In this document: one piece after another, positions 8,783-17,370 of the stretch
Layout: each line of letters opens with the position of its first letter
Position numbering within the stretch: position 1 is the stretch's first letter
NCBI GenBank assembly: GCA_004762155.1
Contig: SIHP01000003.1
Location: forward strand, 308,131-372,130
Direction of reading: 5' to 3'
DNA length: 64,000 bases
DNA from: Flavobacteriaceae bacterium
GTDB taxonomy: Bacteria > Bacteroidota > Bacteroidia > Flavobacteriales > Flavobacteriaceae
Program-made: the position numbers and the translations under genes
The notes under the pieces: generated by a model
Databases searched by the model: none
What the model saw: only the letters and a program-made list of their open reading frames with translations
Told to the model about the DNA's origin: nothing

Positions 8783-10168
8783 ATGTCCAAAAAAATAATT
8801 TTATTGATTATAGCTTCAATTATAGGCTTATCAGCTCTTAGTTTAATTCAAGCGTATTTAATAAAGAATACTTATTCTTTAAAAAAAGAGGTATTTGTTG
8901 ATAAGACAATGAAAGCTGTTGATGATATTGACGATCACGCTACTCCAATAGATTCTATTTACGATATACTTTCTGATAAATTTATAAAGGAATTAGATAA
9001 TTATAGTTTAAAAATAATTGACAAAGAATATTTACTTGAAAGATTACATGTTATTACAGATTCTTTAAATCCTGCTTTTATTAAGGAATATGAAAAGTCC
9101 ATAAAAGAAAAAAAACTAGGGTATAATTTAAAATATCACAAAATTCTTAAAAGCATTATAGTTAGTGATAGCGTGCATAAAGACACCGTTTTTAAACAAA
9201 TAAAAGAAAAAGAATACAAGTTAATTGGCTACGATTTTAAAAGTGATCCAATGTTACGTGTAGGTAATTCTACTTCAGAAACAGAACGTTCTTTTAAAAA
9301 AGTGATTCGTAATAAAGAAAAAAGAGTTTCTTACCGTTTATATTTTCAATCTGAAAATTATATTAATATTGACGATTGGAACAGTATTATTTTTAATCAA
9401 ATGAGAGGATTATTACTTTGTTCTTTTTTTATTTTTCTACTGGTTATTGGTATACTTTATTATTCAATTAAAAACCTTATTTCACAAAAGAAGATTGCTG
9501 ATGTAAAGACAGATTTTGTGAATAACATAACTCACGAACTAAAAACTCCATTGGCTACTTTATCATTAGCCACAAAAATATTGAAGAATCAAACAATTCA
9601 AGAATCTAAAAGCGTTAATTCAACCATTGAAACTATTGAAAGACAACAACTAAAGCTACAAAAATTAATAGATCAAGTTTTAAATAATAGTTTAGGCTAT
9701 AAAGATATTTTATTGCAAAAAGAAGAAGTAGTGATAAGCAATTATTTACATACTGTTTTGGACGATTTTAAAGTAACTTGTTCTGATGAAATCTCACTAA
9801 AAAGACAAATCTTAGATACCAAAACAAGGATTAATTTAGATACTTTTTATTGTACCACAGTACTTGTTAATATTTTAGATAACGCTATTAAATACGGAGG
9901 AACTAATATTGTTGTAAGTTCAAAATTACATCAAAATAATGTAACAATATCAATTCAAGATAATGGAATTGGGATTCCAAAAAAACATCAAAAAATAATA
10001 TTTGAAAAGTTTTTTAGATCAGAAAATAAAAATATTCATAATGTAAAAGGTCTTGGACTAGGATTGTATTATAGTAACCAAATTATTAAAGCACATCAAG
10101 GAGTTTTGTCTGTTGTTAGTGAAAAAGATACAGGCACAATTTTTACAGTAAAACTGCCATTTAACTAA
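8783..10168 (+). CDS. Two-component sensor histidine kinase
   Basis: 461 aa. An N-terminal transmembrane helix (about residues 4-24) and a second near 208-230 bracket a periplasmic sensor region of about 185 residues, with no recognisable ligand-binding motif. The cytoplasmic part has a HisKA domain with the phospho-acceptor H251 in NNITHELKTPLATL, an N box LVNILDNAIKYGG, a G1 box DNGIGIP and a G2 box GLGLGLYYSNQII. It is immediately followed, with no intergenic gap, by its response regulator gene. It autophosphorylates and presumably signals to that regulator; the stimulus is unknown. Confidence 0.92.
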   Translation: MSKKIILLIIASIIGLSALSLIQAYLIKNTYSLKKEVFVDKTMKAVDDIDDHATPIDSIYDILSDKFIKELDNYSLKIIDKEYLLERLHVITDSLNPAFIKEYEKSIKEKKLGYNLKYHKILKSIIVSDSVHKDTVFKQIKEKEYKLIGYDFKSDPMLRVGNSTSETERSFKKVIRNKEKRVSYRLYFQSENYINIDDWNSIIFNQMRGLLLCSFFIFLLVIGILYYSIKNLISQKKIADVKTDFVNNITHELKTPLATLSLATKILKNQTIQESKSVNSTIETIERQQLKLQKLIDQVLNNSLGYKDILLQKEEVVISNYLHTVLDDFKVTCSDEISLKRQILDTKTRINLDTFYCTTVLVNILDNAIKYGGTNIVVSSKLHQNNVTISIQDNGIGIPKKHQKIIFEKFFRSENKNIHNVKGLGLGLYYSNQIIKAHQGVLSVVSEKDTGTIFTVKLPFN

Positions 10169-10870
10169 ATGAAAAAAGAAAATCATCATATTTTACTAGC
10201 TGAAGATACTATAGATTTTGGTAATATTTTAAAACAATATTTAGAAATGTCTGGATATAAAGTGTCTTGGGCAAAAGATGGATTAGAAGCCTTAGAAATC
10301 TTTAAAAAAGAGGTATTTACTATTTGCGTTTTGGATGTAATGATGCCAAAAATGGATGGCTTTTCATTGGCAGAAAAAATTATTGAAATCAATCCAGAAA
10401 TTCCTTTTGTATTTTTAACTGCTAGAGCTTTAAAAGAAGATAAAATTAAAGGACTAAAGTTAGGTGCTGATGATTATATTGTTAAGCCTTTTGATGCTGA
10501 TGAACTTATTTTACGCATACAAAATATTATAAAAAGAGCAACATTTTTATCTGATACATCAATAAATAAAGAAGAAACGTTTCCTATAGGAAATTATACA
10601 TTTAATTCTGAGAGGTTAACGTTGATATATGAAGGTGTTAAGCAACAGTTGACAGAAAAAGAAGCAGAATTAATTCATTTTTTATTTCAACATAAAAATC
10701 AATTATTAAAAAGAGAAGACATATTAAAAGCAGTTTGGAAAAATGATGATTATTTTTCTGGAAGAAGCATGGATGTATTTATAAGCAGATTACGTAAATA
10801 TTTTAAAGAAGATTCAGCTATTTCAATAGAAAGTTACCGTGGAATTGGTCTTGAGTTTAAGTTAAGTTAA
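10169..10870 (+). CDS. OmpR-family response regulator
   Basis: 233 aa. A receiver domain occupies residues 1 to about 120, with the acidic pair E12/D13, the phospho-acceptor D56 in CVLDVMMPKMDGF, and the conserved lysine in DDYIVKPFDADEL. The C-terminal winged helix (about 135-233) ends in FISRLRKYF and ESYRGIGLEFKL, typical of OmpR/PhoB DNA-binding domains. It directly abuts the kinase gene. The next gene downstream has its own promoter with a candidate direct-repeat site, so that small secreted protein may be a target; this is inference. Confidence 0.92.
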   Translation: MKKENHHILLAEDTIDFGNILKQYLEMSGYKVSWAKDGLEALEIFKKEVFTICVLDVMMPKMDGFSLAEKIIEINPEIPFVFLTARALKEDKIKGLKLGADDYIVKPFDADELILRIQNIIKRATFLSDTSINKEETFPIGNYTFNSERLTLIYEGVKQQLTEKEAELIHFLFQHKNQLLKREDILKAVWKNDDYFSGRSMDVFISRLRKYFKEDSAISIESYRGIGLEFKLS

Positions 10871-10887
10871 TAAGGTTTTATAAACAA

Positions 10888-10903
10888 GTTAATGCTGAGT
10901 TAA
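10888..10903. promoter_or_regulatory. GTTAA direct repeat, candidate response-regulator site
   Basis: Two GTTAA units 11 bases apart (GTTAATGCTGAGTTAA), one helical turn, as OmpR-family regulators usually require. They end 13 bases before the putative -33 TTG of the next gene. The binding factor is inferred. Confidence 0.35.
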
Positions 10904-10916
10904 CGGTAGTGATTTT

Positions 10917-10948
10917 TTGTTTTTTTATTAAAAATACGCATAGGTTTG
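10917..10948 (+). promoter_or_regulatory. Promoter of the small secreted protein gene
   Basis: TTG at 10917-10919 and TAGGTTTG at 10941-10948 with a 21-base spacer, matching the Bacteroidetes -33/-7 pattern. The start codon is 30 bases further on. Confidence 0.6.
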
Positions 10949-10977
10949 TAGTGTTAATAACTTAAAAACAATTCATT

Positions 10978-11532
10978 ATGAGAACTTTAAAAATCATTTT
11001 AGCACTAGTAATATCAGTAAACTTATATGCACAAGACTTTCCAGAGACTCCAGAAACACCAACTAGAAATAATAAACATACAAGCGTAACAACATCGGTA
11101 AGTAATTCAACAAGTGTTTCTGATTCTGATGATACTTATAAATTCAAATCTAAATTTGATGTTTCAAAAAAAGAAGGAATAACTTCTATATTAGAAGATG
11201 AATTAGATGATTTAAAGAAAACAAAAAAAGGAAATGAAATTAGCTGGATAAAGTATGTAAATGGTAAGATAGCATTTGAATGTAAATTGTCTAAAAAAAA
11301 CCTTTATATAAGTACAAATAAGAATAAGCTTTCTAATTCATTTAATAACAGAATAAAATATTTAGGTGAGGAGTTAAGTTCTTTTATATCTGCTCACAAA
11401 CCTTTTAAATGGAATTCAAAAAAAGAATCAAATTCATTATCGTCTGCACAATTGCGATTAGAAAGAGCAAAAGTAGAGTTAGAGAAGTCAATAAAAAATT
11501 TAGAAAAAGTAAAAAGAACAGGAACCAATTAA
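10978..11532 (+). CDS. Small secreted protein of unknown function
   Basis: 184 aa with a signal peptide (KIILALVISVNLYAQ), then a low-complexity Thr/Ser linker (TSVTTSVSNSTSVSDSDD). A lysine-rich domain follows, ending in a predicted coiled-coil tail (LRLERAKVELEKSIKNLEKV). I recognise no family. It has its own promoter and lies 107 bases downstream of the response regulator gene, so it may be the output of that two-component system. A bidirectional terminator follows. Confidence 0.6.
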   Translation: MRTLKIILALVISVNLYAQDFPETPETPTRNNKHTSVTTSVSNSTSVSDSDDTYKFKSKFDVSKKEGITSILEDELDDLKKTKKGNEISWIKYVNGKIAFECKLSKKNLYISTNKNKLSNSFNNRIKYLGEELSSFISAHKPFKWNSKKESNSLSSAQLRLERAKVELEKSIKNLEKVKRTGTN

Positions 11533-11540
11533 TAGCAATT

Positions 11541-11583
11541 AAAAAAGCTTTACTATTTTTAAATAAAATAGTAAAGCTTTTTT
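11541..11583. terminator. Bidirectional terminator between convergent genes
   Basis: A 19-bp perfect stem AAAAAAGCTTTACTATTTT / AAAATAGTAAAGCTTTTTT around a 5-base loop. It has A and T runs on both sides and serves the plus gene to the left and the minus gene to the right, whose stop codon overlaps the stem. Confidence 0.85.
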
Positions 11584-12523
11584 AGTTTTTAGCAGCCTCA
11601 AATTCGGCTATTAATTCTGTAATGTCTTGTTCGTTATATTTTCTAGAAAAATGAACAGGAATTGCTTTATCAACATTACATAATTTCATTATTTCACCAG
11701 ATTTAGCAGCATAACTATGGTAATTTTTTATAGCAAACTCTTTATCATCATTTTTATAAAAACACTCCATATAAACTTCGTTACAATTGGTAAATAGATG
11801 TTTAATTTTTAAATGATTTTCTTCATGAGCAGCATGATCCATAATTATGCCTAGCTTTTTTCCTTTTTTTATATTGATAAGATGAAATAAATCTTTTGAA
11901 TTGTATAGTTTTTCATTGATATTTATTTCTTTGTATTTATCATTTTCATCAAAAGCAGTTTTTAATTCCGCAACCCATTTACCAGGAGTAAATTCTTTTT
12001 CAAGAGTTATTTTTATTGCGTCATTTCCTTTAAATAAATAGGCAATAGAATTTGTTTTATGATCTAAAACACTACAGGTTACACTAAATTTTTTTTCTTT
12101 AAAAATAATAGCTTCGGAAACAGTTTTTTCTTCTTCCTTTTCCCAAAAAGGAGGTTGTAAAACAGCGGAATTGTATTCGTTCTCGTTTATTATTTCACGT
12201 ATTTCGTAGGAAATAGCTCCTTTTGCGATTAAATTCCAACAATAACTTTTTATTCTATTTTGAATCTGATTTATAATACCTAAAGGTCCAACAATAACAA
12301 CGCGTCTTTGTATACCAATTTGATGTCTTAAAATAGTATCAAAATTAACAAAATGATCAATGTGTGTATGACTTATAAAAATAGCATTGGTATTTTGGCA
12401 ATCTTTTACGCTTAAATTCTTAGCTTCACCGCATTCACATATATAATTAAAAGAATGATTTTCTACTTTTAATAAAATACAAATATCTTCATTTGGTTCA
12501 CTTATAATTTCTGCTTTAAACAT
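11582..12523 (-). CDS. RNase Z-like metallo-beta-lactamase-fold hydrolase
   Basis: 313 aa. The metal-binding motif SHTHIDHF (H52, H54, D56, H57) is intact, preceded by FNYICECGE, which resembles the N-terminal strand region of the RNase Z/ElaC branch. A later aspartate/histidine region (IMDHAAHEENH) and the C-terminal AIPVHFSRKY complete the expected ligand set. True RNase Z matures tRNA 3' ends, but this could be a divergent paralogue with another ester substrate. The start codon adjoins the marC-like gene in the same orientation, suggesting a three-gene operon read from the lipoprotein at 13646. Confidence 0.75.
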   Translation of the reverse strand: MFKAEIISEPNEDICILLKVENHSFNYICECGEAKNLSVKDCQNTNAIFISHTHIDHFVNFDTILRHQIGIQRRVVIVGPLGIINQIQNRIKSYCWNLIAKGAISYEIREIINENEYNSAVLQPPFWEKEEEKTVSEAIIFKEKKFSVTCSVLDHKTNSIAYLFKGNDAIKITLEKEFTPGKWVAELKTAFDENDKYKEININEKLYNSKDLFHLINIKKGKKLGIIMDHAAHEENHLKIKHLFTNCNEVYMECFYKNDDKEFAIKNYHSYAAKSGEIMKLCNVDKAIPVHFSRKYNEQDITELIAEFEAAKN

Positions 12524-13135
12524 TTAGGTAGTTGTAAAATAATTGCTAATTCCACTTAAAATACTTTGTACGGCATAAGAAGCCAATATCATTCCCATAA
12601 TTTTACTAATTACTGTAATACCATAATTACCAATTTTCTTTTGTAAATGATTTGCAGTTAAAAGGATTAAGCAAGTAATTCCAATAACAAGCATTAATAA
12701 TAATGTAGTTAACGCTTGTTGTTGAATTGTGTACAGATGATTATCTGTCATTAAAACAACAGCCATAATTGCCCCAGGAGAAGCAATAGAAGGTATTGCT
12801 ATAGGAAAGATAGTAACTTGTTTATAGTCTGTAATTCTATTTTTTTCTTGTTCAGGTTTTCCATCACCAAAAATCATAGTTAAAGCAAAAAGAAAAAGAA
12901 TAACACCACCAGAAATTTGAAAAGCATCTAGTGAAACGGACATTCCTTCTAAAATAATTTGTCCAATTAGTATAAAGAAGAAAAGTATACAAAAAGCAAT
13001 TACAGAAGCACGAATAGCGATTTTCTTCTTGTGAGCCATATCAAACTCACGCGTTGCTTCTAAATAAACAGGAATTGAACCAATTGGATCAATAACAGCA
13101 ATAATAAAAAATATTGTGGTTAATAATTCTACCAT
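12524..13135 (-). CDS. MarC-family (UPF0056) membrane protein
   Basis: 203 aa with about six hydrophobic segments. The N-terminal TTIFFIIAVIDPIGSIPVYL and the middle AIPSIASPGAIMAVVLM with its Pro/Gly-rich turns are characteristic of MarC/YchE proteins of the inner membrane. Their transport function is not established, and the old link to multiple antibiotic resistance is weak. It directly abuts the RNase Z-like gene downstream and the DUF3124 lipoprotein gene upstream. Confidence 0.85.
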   Translation of the reverse strand: MVELLTTIFFIIAVIDPIGSIPVYLEATREFDMAHKKKIAIRASVIAFCILFFFILIGQIILEGMSVSLDAFQISGGVILFLFALTMIFGDGKPEQEKNRITDYKQVTIFPIAIPSIASPGAIMAVVLMTDNHLYTIQQQALTTLLLMLVIGITCLILLTANHLQKKIGNYGITVISKIMGMILASYAVQSILSGISNYFTTT

Positions 13136-13136
13136 G

Positions 13137-13646
13137 TTATTTAATTCGTTTTGCTTGAGTTGTAAACGATAAGCCTTGTTGTCCCATTGTTGAGTTCATA
13201 ACGCCTTCAAATAAAGGTTCTGGACTGTTTTTAGGAACTTTCCATTCAAATAAAAAGTTAGAACCTGTTCCACCAGAAGTATCTACTTCATCAATAATAA
13301 TTTCTGTGGTTTCTAAAGGTTTCATGAATATTGGGTGATCAAAATATTTTCTAATTGATTTTCCATCAGTATCAAAATATTCTGCTCTTGTAATGTAAAT
13401 AGTATCTGTATCGCTCGTATTTCTTAAACTTATCATAGCAGTTAAGTTATGCGTTTTATGTTCAGACATGCTGTAAATTTGAGAGTATATAGATAAATAC
13501 GATTTCCCATATTCTAGTGAATCTTTTTGAGAAATATTAATTTTTCGTTTCGACCAATTTTCTGGATTTATAGAGCTTATGCTTTTTGACTTTTCACAAC
13601 TACTAATAAAAACTAGTATTAATATAAATAAAAAATGTTTTTTCAT
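13137..13646 (-). CDS. DUF3124-type lipoprotein
   Basis: The preferred start is the ATG at 13646, because it places KKHFLFILILVFISSC at the N-terminus with a lipobox cysteine; an upstream in-frame ATG at 13679 would bury the signal. The mature domain contains SYLSIYSQIYSMSEHKTH, LTAMISLRNTS and a C-terminal EGVMNSTMGQQGLSF, which I recognise as the DUF3124 pattern. The function is unknown. It is the first gene of a probable minus-strand operon with marC and the RNase Z-like gene, separated from marC by 1 base. Confidence 0.7.
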   Translation of the reverse strand: MKKHFLFILILVFISSCEKSKSISSINPENWSKRKINISQKDSLEYGKSYLSIYSQIYSMSEHKTHNLTAMISLRNTSDTDTIYITRAEYFDTDGKSIRKYFDHPIFMKPLETTEIIIDEVDTSGGTGSNFLFEWKVPKNSPEPLFEGVMNSTMGQQGLSFTTQAKRIK

Positions 13647-13769
13647 TTTAGTCTGTTTTTCAAATTTGAATAAATACAATAAATTTATTTTTAGTTATAT
13701 TTATTAGGTAATAGCTAATTCAGGAGCTTATTTATCTTTATCGAAAGTAACTAAATTTGTTGTGATTTT

Positions 13770-13934
13770 ATGATAAAAAAGAAGTTTAATCACTTAGAGA
13801 TAACTATGGGCTTAATTCCTGGATACGTGTATCAAAAAGTGAAAAAGGATAATTCTTTAAATGCCTCGAGGTTATTTATTTTTCTTTTTAAAAAGAATGT
13901 ATTATTAGTTTCTACAGTTTTGTTAATTAAATAA
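13770..13934 (+). CDS. Possible 54-aa protein, low support
   Basis: An ATG-initiated frame in the gap between the DUF3124 and AraC genes. It has a basic N-terminus (MIKKKFNHLEIT) and a hydrophobic tail (FIFLFKKNVLLVSTVLLIK). It overlaps the end of the convergent AraC gene by 12 bases. I see no family and no clear promoter, so it may be chance or a gene remnant. Confidence 0.22.
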   Translation: MIKKKFNHLEITMGLIPGYVYQKVKKDNSLNASRLFIFLFKKNVLLVSTVLLIK

Positions 13935-14837
13935 TTGCCTGAATTTTGATGGTGATGAATTGGTTTTTGATTTAAATAATTTACTAAACGATTGCGAATG
14001 TTCAAAACCTAATTCATAAGCAATTTCACTTACTGATAAATTGGTGGTTGATAACTTTTCTTTAGCCATAGCGATTAATTTGTTGTGTATATGTTGTTGG
14101 GTATTTTGTCCTGTAGTTTTCTTTAATAATGAGCTTAGATAGTTTGGAGAAAAATTTAATTCTTTTGCAATGTCTTTAACAGATGGAAGTCCTTTGTTTA
14201 CAATGTTTTCACTATTAAAATAATTAGACAAAATTTGTTCTAATTTCTCCAATACTTCATGATTGTTCTTTTTTCTTGTAATGAACTGTCTTTGGTAAAA
14301 TCTTTCAGAATATTGAAGAAGTAATTCAATTTGAGCAATAATAATATCTTGACTAAAACCATCAATATTACCTTCTATTTCTAATTTTATATTCTCTAAA
14401 ATTCCTTCCAGTATAATTTCTTCTTTTTTCGACATAAATAAAGCTTCCTTTATGGCATAATCAAAAAACTGATACTGTTTTATTTTTGTAGCTAGTGAAG
14501 TTTTCCAAATAAAATCAGGATGTATTAAAAGTAACCAACCAGAAGGTTTTAAATTACCTTTAGTATTGGGTTCAATACTTAACAACTGACCAGGAGCAAT
14601 AAATGACATTAAACCTTCATCAAAATCGTATTTTTGTTGTCCATAACGTAAAGTACCTACATTCTTTTTTAAACCTATAGAAAAAAAGTCAAAAAACCAT
14701 CGTTCGCCTATATATTCTGGAAGTATTTTAGTTTGTCCATAATCAATTAAACTAACAAGTGGATGAGAAGGATTTGAAAGTCCTCTTATTTTATGAAAAT
14801 CACTAATAGTTTCTATTTTACGAAGATTGTTTTCCAT
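13923..14837 (-). CDS. AraC-family transcriptional regulator
   Basis: 304 aa. The N-terminal ~180 residues form a cupin-like sensor region (SFIAPGQLLSIEP). The C-terminal ~100 residues carry the double helix-turn-helix: VKDIAKELNFSPNYLSSLLKK, then VSEIAYELGFEHSQSFSKLFKSK. It lies 10 bases downstream of the SDR gene on the same strand and probably regulates that operon, a common arrangement for AraC/SDR pairs. The inducer is unknown. Confidence 0.9.
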   Translation of the reverse strand: MENNLRKIETISDFHKIRGLSNPSHPLVSLIDYGQTKILPEYIGERWFFDFFSIGLKKNVGTLRYGQQKYDFDEGLMSFIAPGQLLSIEPNTKGNLKPSGWLLLIHPDFIWKTSLATKIKQYQFFDYAIKEALFMSKKEEIILEGILENIKLEIEGNIDGFSQDIIIAQIELLLQYSERFYQRQFITRKKNNHEVLEKLEQILSNYFNSENIVNKGLPSVKDIAKELNFSPNYLSSLLKKTTGQNTQQHIHNKLIAMAKEKLSTTNLSVSEIAYELGFEHSQSFSKLFKSKTNSSPSKFRQLFN

Positions 14838-14847
14838 TATTTAAATT

Positions 14848-15609
14848 TTATAACATAATTCCGCCTGAAGCTTCAATACGCTGACCATTAATCCAAGTAG
14901 CATCATTTGAGCATAAAAAAGCTATAATTCCACCAATATCGCCAGGTTTTCCCATACGACCAAGGGCAGTAAAGTTAGCAATTGTATTTATTTTTTGTTG
15001 ATTATTTTTATTTTCTCCACCTCCAAAGTCTGTAGCAATTGCTCCAGGAGCAACAACATTAGCCGTTATTTTTTTATCACTCAATTCTTTTGCAAGGTAT
15101 TTTGTAAATACTTCAATAGCTGCTTTAGCAGAAGCATAAACAGATGAATTAGGTATTGAAAACCTTGTTAAACCCGATGAAATATTTATAATTTTACCAC
15201 CTTCATTTATTAGAGGAATTATTTTTTGAGTAAGAAAATAAACTCCTTTAAAATGAATGTTTATCATTTCATCAAATTGATTTTCTGTAGTTTCTAAAAA
15301 AGGTTTATAAATACCTGTTCCAGCATTATTTATTAAAAAGTCAATTTTATCTTTAGTATAATTTTTTAAAAGATAAGCTGATAATTTAATTGTAAAATCA
15401 TTAAAATAATCAATATTACTTGTGTCTAATTGAAAAGCAGCTCCATTTTGTCCATTTTTTTTGATATCAGAAATTACTTCTTCTGCGGCGGCTTTATTAG
15501 AAAAGTAAGTTATAATAACATCTATTCCTTTTTTAGAAAGTTCAATTGCCATTTGTTTACCTAGACCTCTGCTACCACCTGTTACTAGTGCTATTTTACT
15601 TTGTATCAT
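14848..15609 (-). CDS. Short-chain dehydrogenase/reductase
   Basis: 253 aa classical SDR. The cofactor motif is TGGSRGLG (residues 10-17), with NNAG near residue 94. The catalytic residues are S145, Y158 and K162 (the YxxxK of VYASAK). The C-terminal NGQRIEASGGI is typical. Several family members with this outline are annotated as 3-oxoacyl-ACP-reductase-like or sugar dehydrogenases, but the substrate cannot be read from sequence. It heads a two-gene operon with the AraC regulator. Confidence 0.9.
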   Translation of the reverse strand: MIQSKIALVTGGSRGLGKQMAIELSKKGIDVIITYFSNKAAAEEVISDIKKNGQNGAAFQLDTSNIDYFNDFTIKLSAYLLKNYTKDKIDFLINNAGTGIYKPFLETTENQFDEMINIHFKGVYFLTQKIIPLINEGGKIINISSGLTRFSIPNSSVYASAKAAIEVFTKYLAKELSDKKITANVVAPGAIATDFGGGENKNNQQKINTIANFTALGRMGKPGDIGGIIAFLCSNDATWINGQRIEASGGIML

Positions 15610-15772
15610 CTTTTTTTAATTTTGTTTTTACAAAGTTCTTTAGATACTAAAGAGTAGGTGTAGGCAAATCGTTGTTTATTGTAGTTGAATTAACGATTGA
15701 GAAAAATTTTAAAAAAGAGTTTAATTACAGACAGATAATTAAGAATTTCATCTTTGTATCTAGGAAGTCTAT

Positions 15773-16546
15773 TTACTTTTTCCTTTTTGTATTTCTACGT
15801 TGTACTACCTTCTCTTTGTTTTTTACAAAAACAAGTTTGCTTTTACTTTTAGCATTTTCTCTTTGTTCAATTTCAAATACGCCGATTGATTTAATTAGAG
15901 GAGTTAATTTTTCAAAACCATAATTTCTAGAATCAAAATTTGGTTGTTTTTTTTGTAATAAACTACCAACATCTCCAAGAAAAGCCCAACCTTCTTCATC
16001 AGATAAATCACTAATTGTTGTTGAAATTAATTTGATTTCTTTTTTAGTAATAGTATCTGCTTCATCAACAGCTTTATTTTCGTTCTTTTCTTCAGTTTCT
16101 TTCTTTAATATTTCAATATATATAAACCTATCGCAAGCTACAATAAACGGATTAGGCGTCTTTTTTTCTCCAATTCCTATGACTTGCATACCAGCTTCTC
16201 TAAGTCTTGTTGCCAATCTTGTAAAATCGCTATCACTTGAAACTAAACAAAAACCATTTACTTTTCCGCTATACAATATGTCCATAGCATCAATAATCAT
16301 GGCAGAATCAGTTGCATTTTTACCAGTTGTATAACCGTATTGTTGTATTGGAGTTATGGCATTTTCTAATAATAGATTTTTCCATTTGGTTAAATTGGGT
16401 TTTGTCCAATCTCCATAAATTCGTTTAATAGTTGGATTCCCATATTTGGCAATTTCTTCCATCATTTCTTTTACATGTGCAGACGGAATATTATCACCAT
16501 CTATTAAAACGGCCATGTTTAAGTTTCTATTCATATTGTTTTTCAA
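15773..16546 (-). CDS. NYN-domain (LabA/DUF88-like) protein with LOTUS/OST-HTH C-terminus
   Basis: 257 aa. The N-terminal ~150 residues form a PIN-like NYN nuclease domain with acidic residues in AVLIDGDNIP (D16, D18), TDSAMIIDAMDIL and LVSSDSDF. The C-terminal part (about 170-245), with EEGWAFLGDVGSLLQKK, NYGFEKLTPLIKS and FEIEQ, looks like an OST-HTH/LOTUS RNA-binding domain. An RNA-processing or RNA-decay role is inferred from the family. The start could also be Met5 or Met11. It is a single gene; 163 bases of non-coding DNA separate it from the SDR gene. Confidence 0.85.
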   Translation of the reverse strand: MKNNMNRNLNMAVLIDGDNIPSAHVKEMMEEIAKYGNPTIKRIYGDWTKPNLTKWKNLLLENAITPIQQYGYTTGKNATDSAMIIDAMDILYSGKVNGFCLVSSDSDFTRLATRLREAGMQVIGIGEKKTPNPFIVACDRFIYIEILKKETEEKNENKAVDEADTITKKEIKLISTTISDLSDEEGWAFLGDVGSLLQKKQPNFDSRNYGFEKLTPLIKSIGVFEIEQRENAKSKSKLVFVKNKEKVVQRRNTKRKK

Positions 16547-16658
16547 ATTTTGTATGAATATACAATCTTTTAAATTAGTTTGAATCTAGAGTAGGTGAGG
16601 TTCGTTTTAATTTTATGTTATTATAAACTAATTAATTGTGGTAAATATTCTATAATAG

Positions 16659-16696
16659 AAAGCCATTATTTTATTTGAAGATAAAATAATGGCTTT
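16659..16696 (-). terminator. Terminator of the ars operon
   Basis: A 16-bp perfect stem AAAGCCATTATTTTAT / ATAAAATAATGGCTTT around a 6-base loop. It lies 24 bases beyond the stop codon of the minus-strand arsC-like gene. Confidence 0.7.
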
Positions 16697-16719
16697 GTAA
16701 ATAAACGTATTATATTTAT

Positions 16720-17352
16720 TTAAGCTTTTATTTGAGAGAATACAAATAACAATTCTGTAGCAATTTGTAAACTTCTTTCATTATATTTTTCTGCTTGAAG
16801 ATCAGTATTATCAAACTTTTTAGGATCTTCAAAAGTAATTGGAATTCTTTTTTCTGCTCCAGCTATAAACGGACAACCACCATCTGCTTGAGAACATGTC
16901 ATTACTGCAGCAAAACCAGCTTGTGGATTAAAATCATCATCTAATTTTTTAGAAAAACCAATAATTGGATGTTCATTAGCTGCGTATTTAATGCTATAAA
17001 CTGGATTTTTCCCTTCTGATAATGTTTTAATATTAAATCCAGAAGCTTTTAACGTAGCTGCAACTACTGGAAATAAAGCAGTGCTTTCTGTTCCACCAGA
17101 ATAAGAAAATACATTTTTTATATTGAAATAATAGGCTAACGTTTGTGCCCAAATTTGTGATAAATGACTTCTTCTAGAATTATGAGTACAGATAAAATTA
17201 ATTCTAATTTCTTCTGCATTATTTACCTTTTCTTGTATAAAATCTGCTAAGGGTTGTAAAACAGTTTTTCTTTCCTCAGAAATATTTTCTGGTGTTAAGT
17301 TGGAAATTAAATTCTCTATTTCAGAAAAAAGTGTTGTTTGTGTTGTTATCAT
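16720..17352 (-). CDS. Arsenate reductase-like low-molecular-weight phosphatase-fold protein
   Basis: 210 aa. The P-loop FICTHNSRRSHLSQ provides C55 and R61 (CX5R) of the low-molecular-weight tyrosine phosphatase/thioredoxin-coupled ArsC fold. An extra ~40-residue N-terminal helix precedes it. The C-terminal half has MTCSQADGGCPF with further cysteines that could serve as redox relay residues, as in thioredoxin-linked arsenate reductases. Context supports arsenate reduction: it follows a DUF6428 gene and an arsR gene in the same direction. No arsB/acr3 efflux gene is in the window. Confidence 0.8.
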   Translation of the reverse strand: MITTQTTLFSEIENLISNLTPENISEERKTVLQPLADFIQEKVNNAEEIRINFICTHNSRRSHLSQIWAQTLAYYFNIKNVFSYSGGTESTALFPVVAATLKASGFNIKTLSEGKNPVYSIKYAANEHPIIGFSKKLDDDFNPQAGFAAVMTCSQADGGCPFIAGAEKRIPITFEDPKKFDNTDLQAEKYNERSLQIATELLFVFSQIKA

Positions 17353-17370
17353 TGTTATAGGTTTGTTTTG

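Noticed and set aside
15672..15923. Plus-strand 83-codon frame at the 3' end of the NYN gene
   Set aside because: It overlaps the well-supported NYN/LOTUS coding sequence in antisense and has biased Phe/Leu composition.
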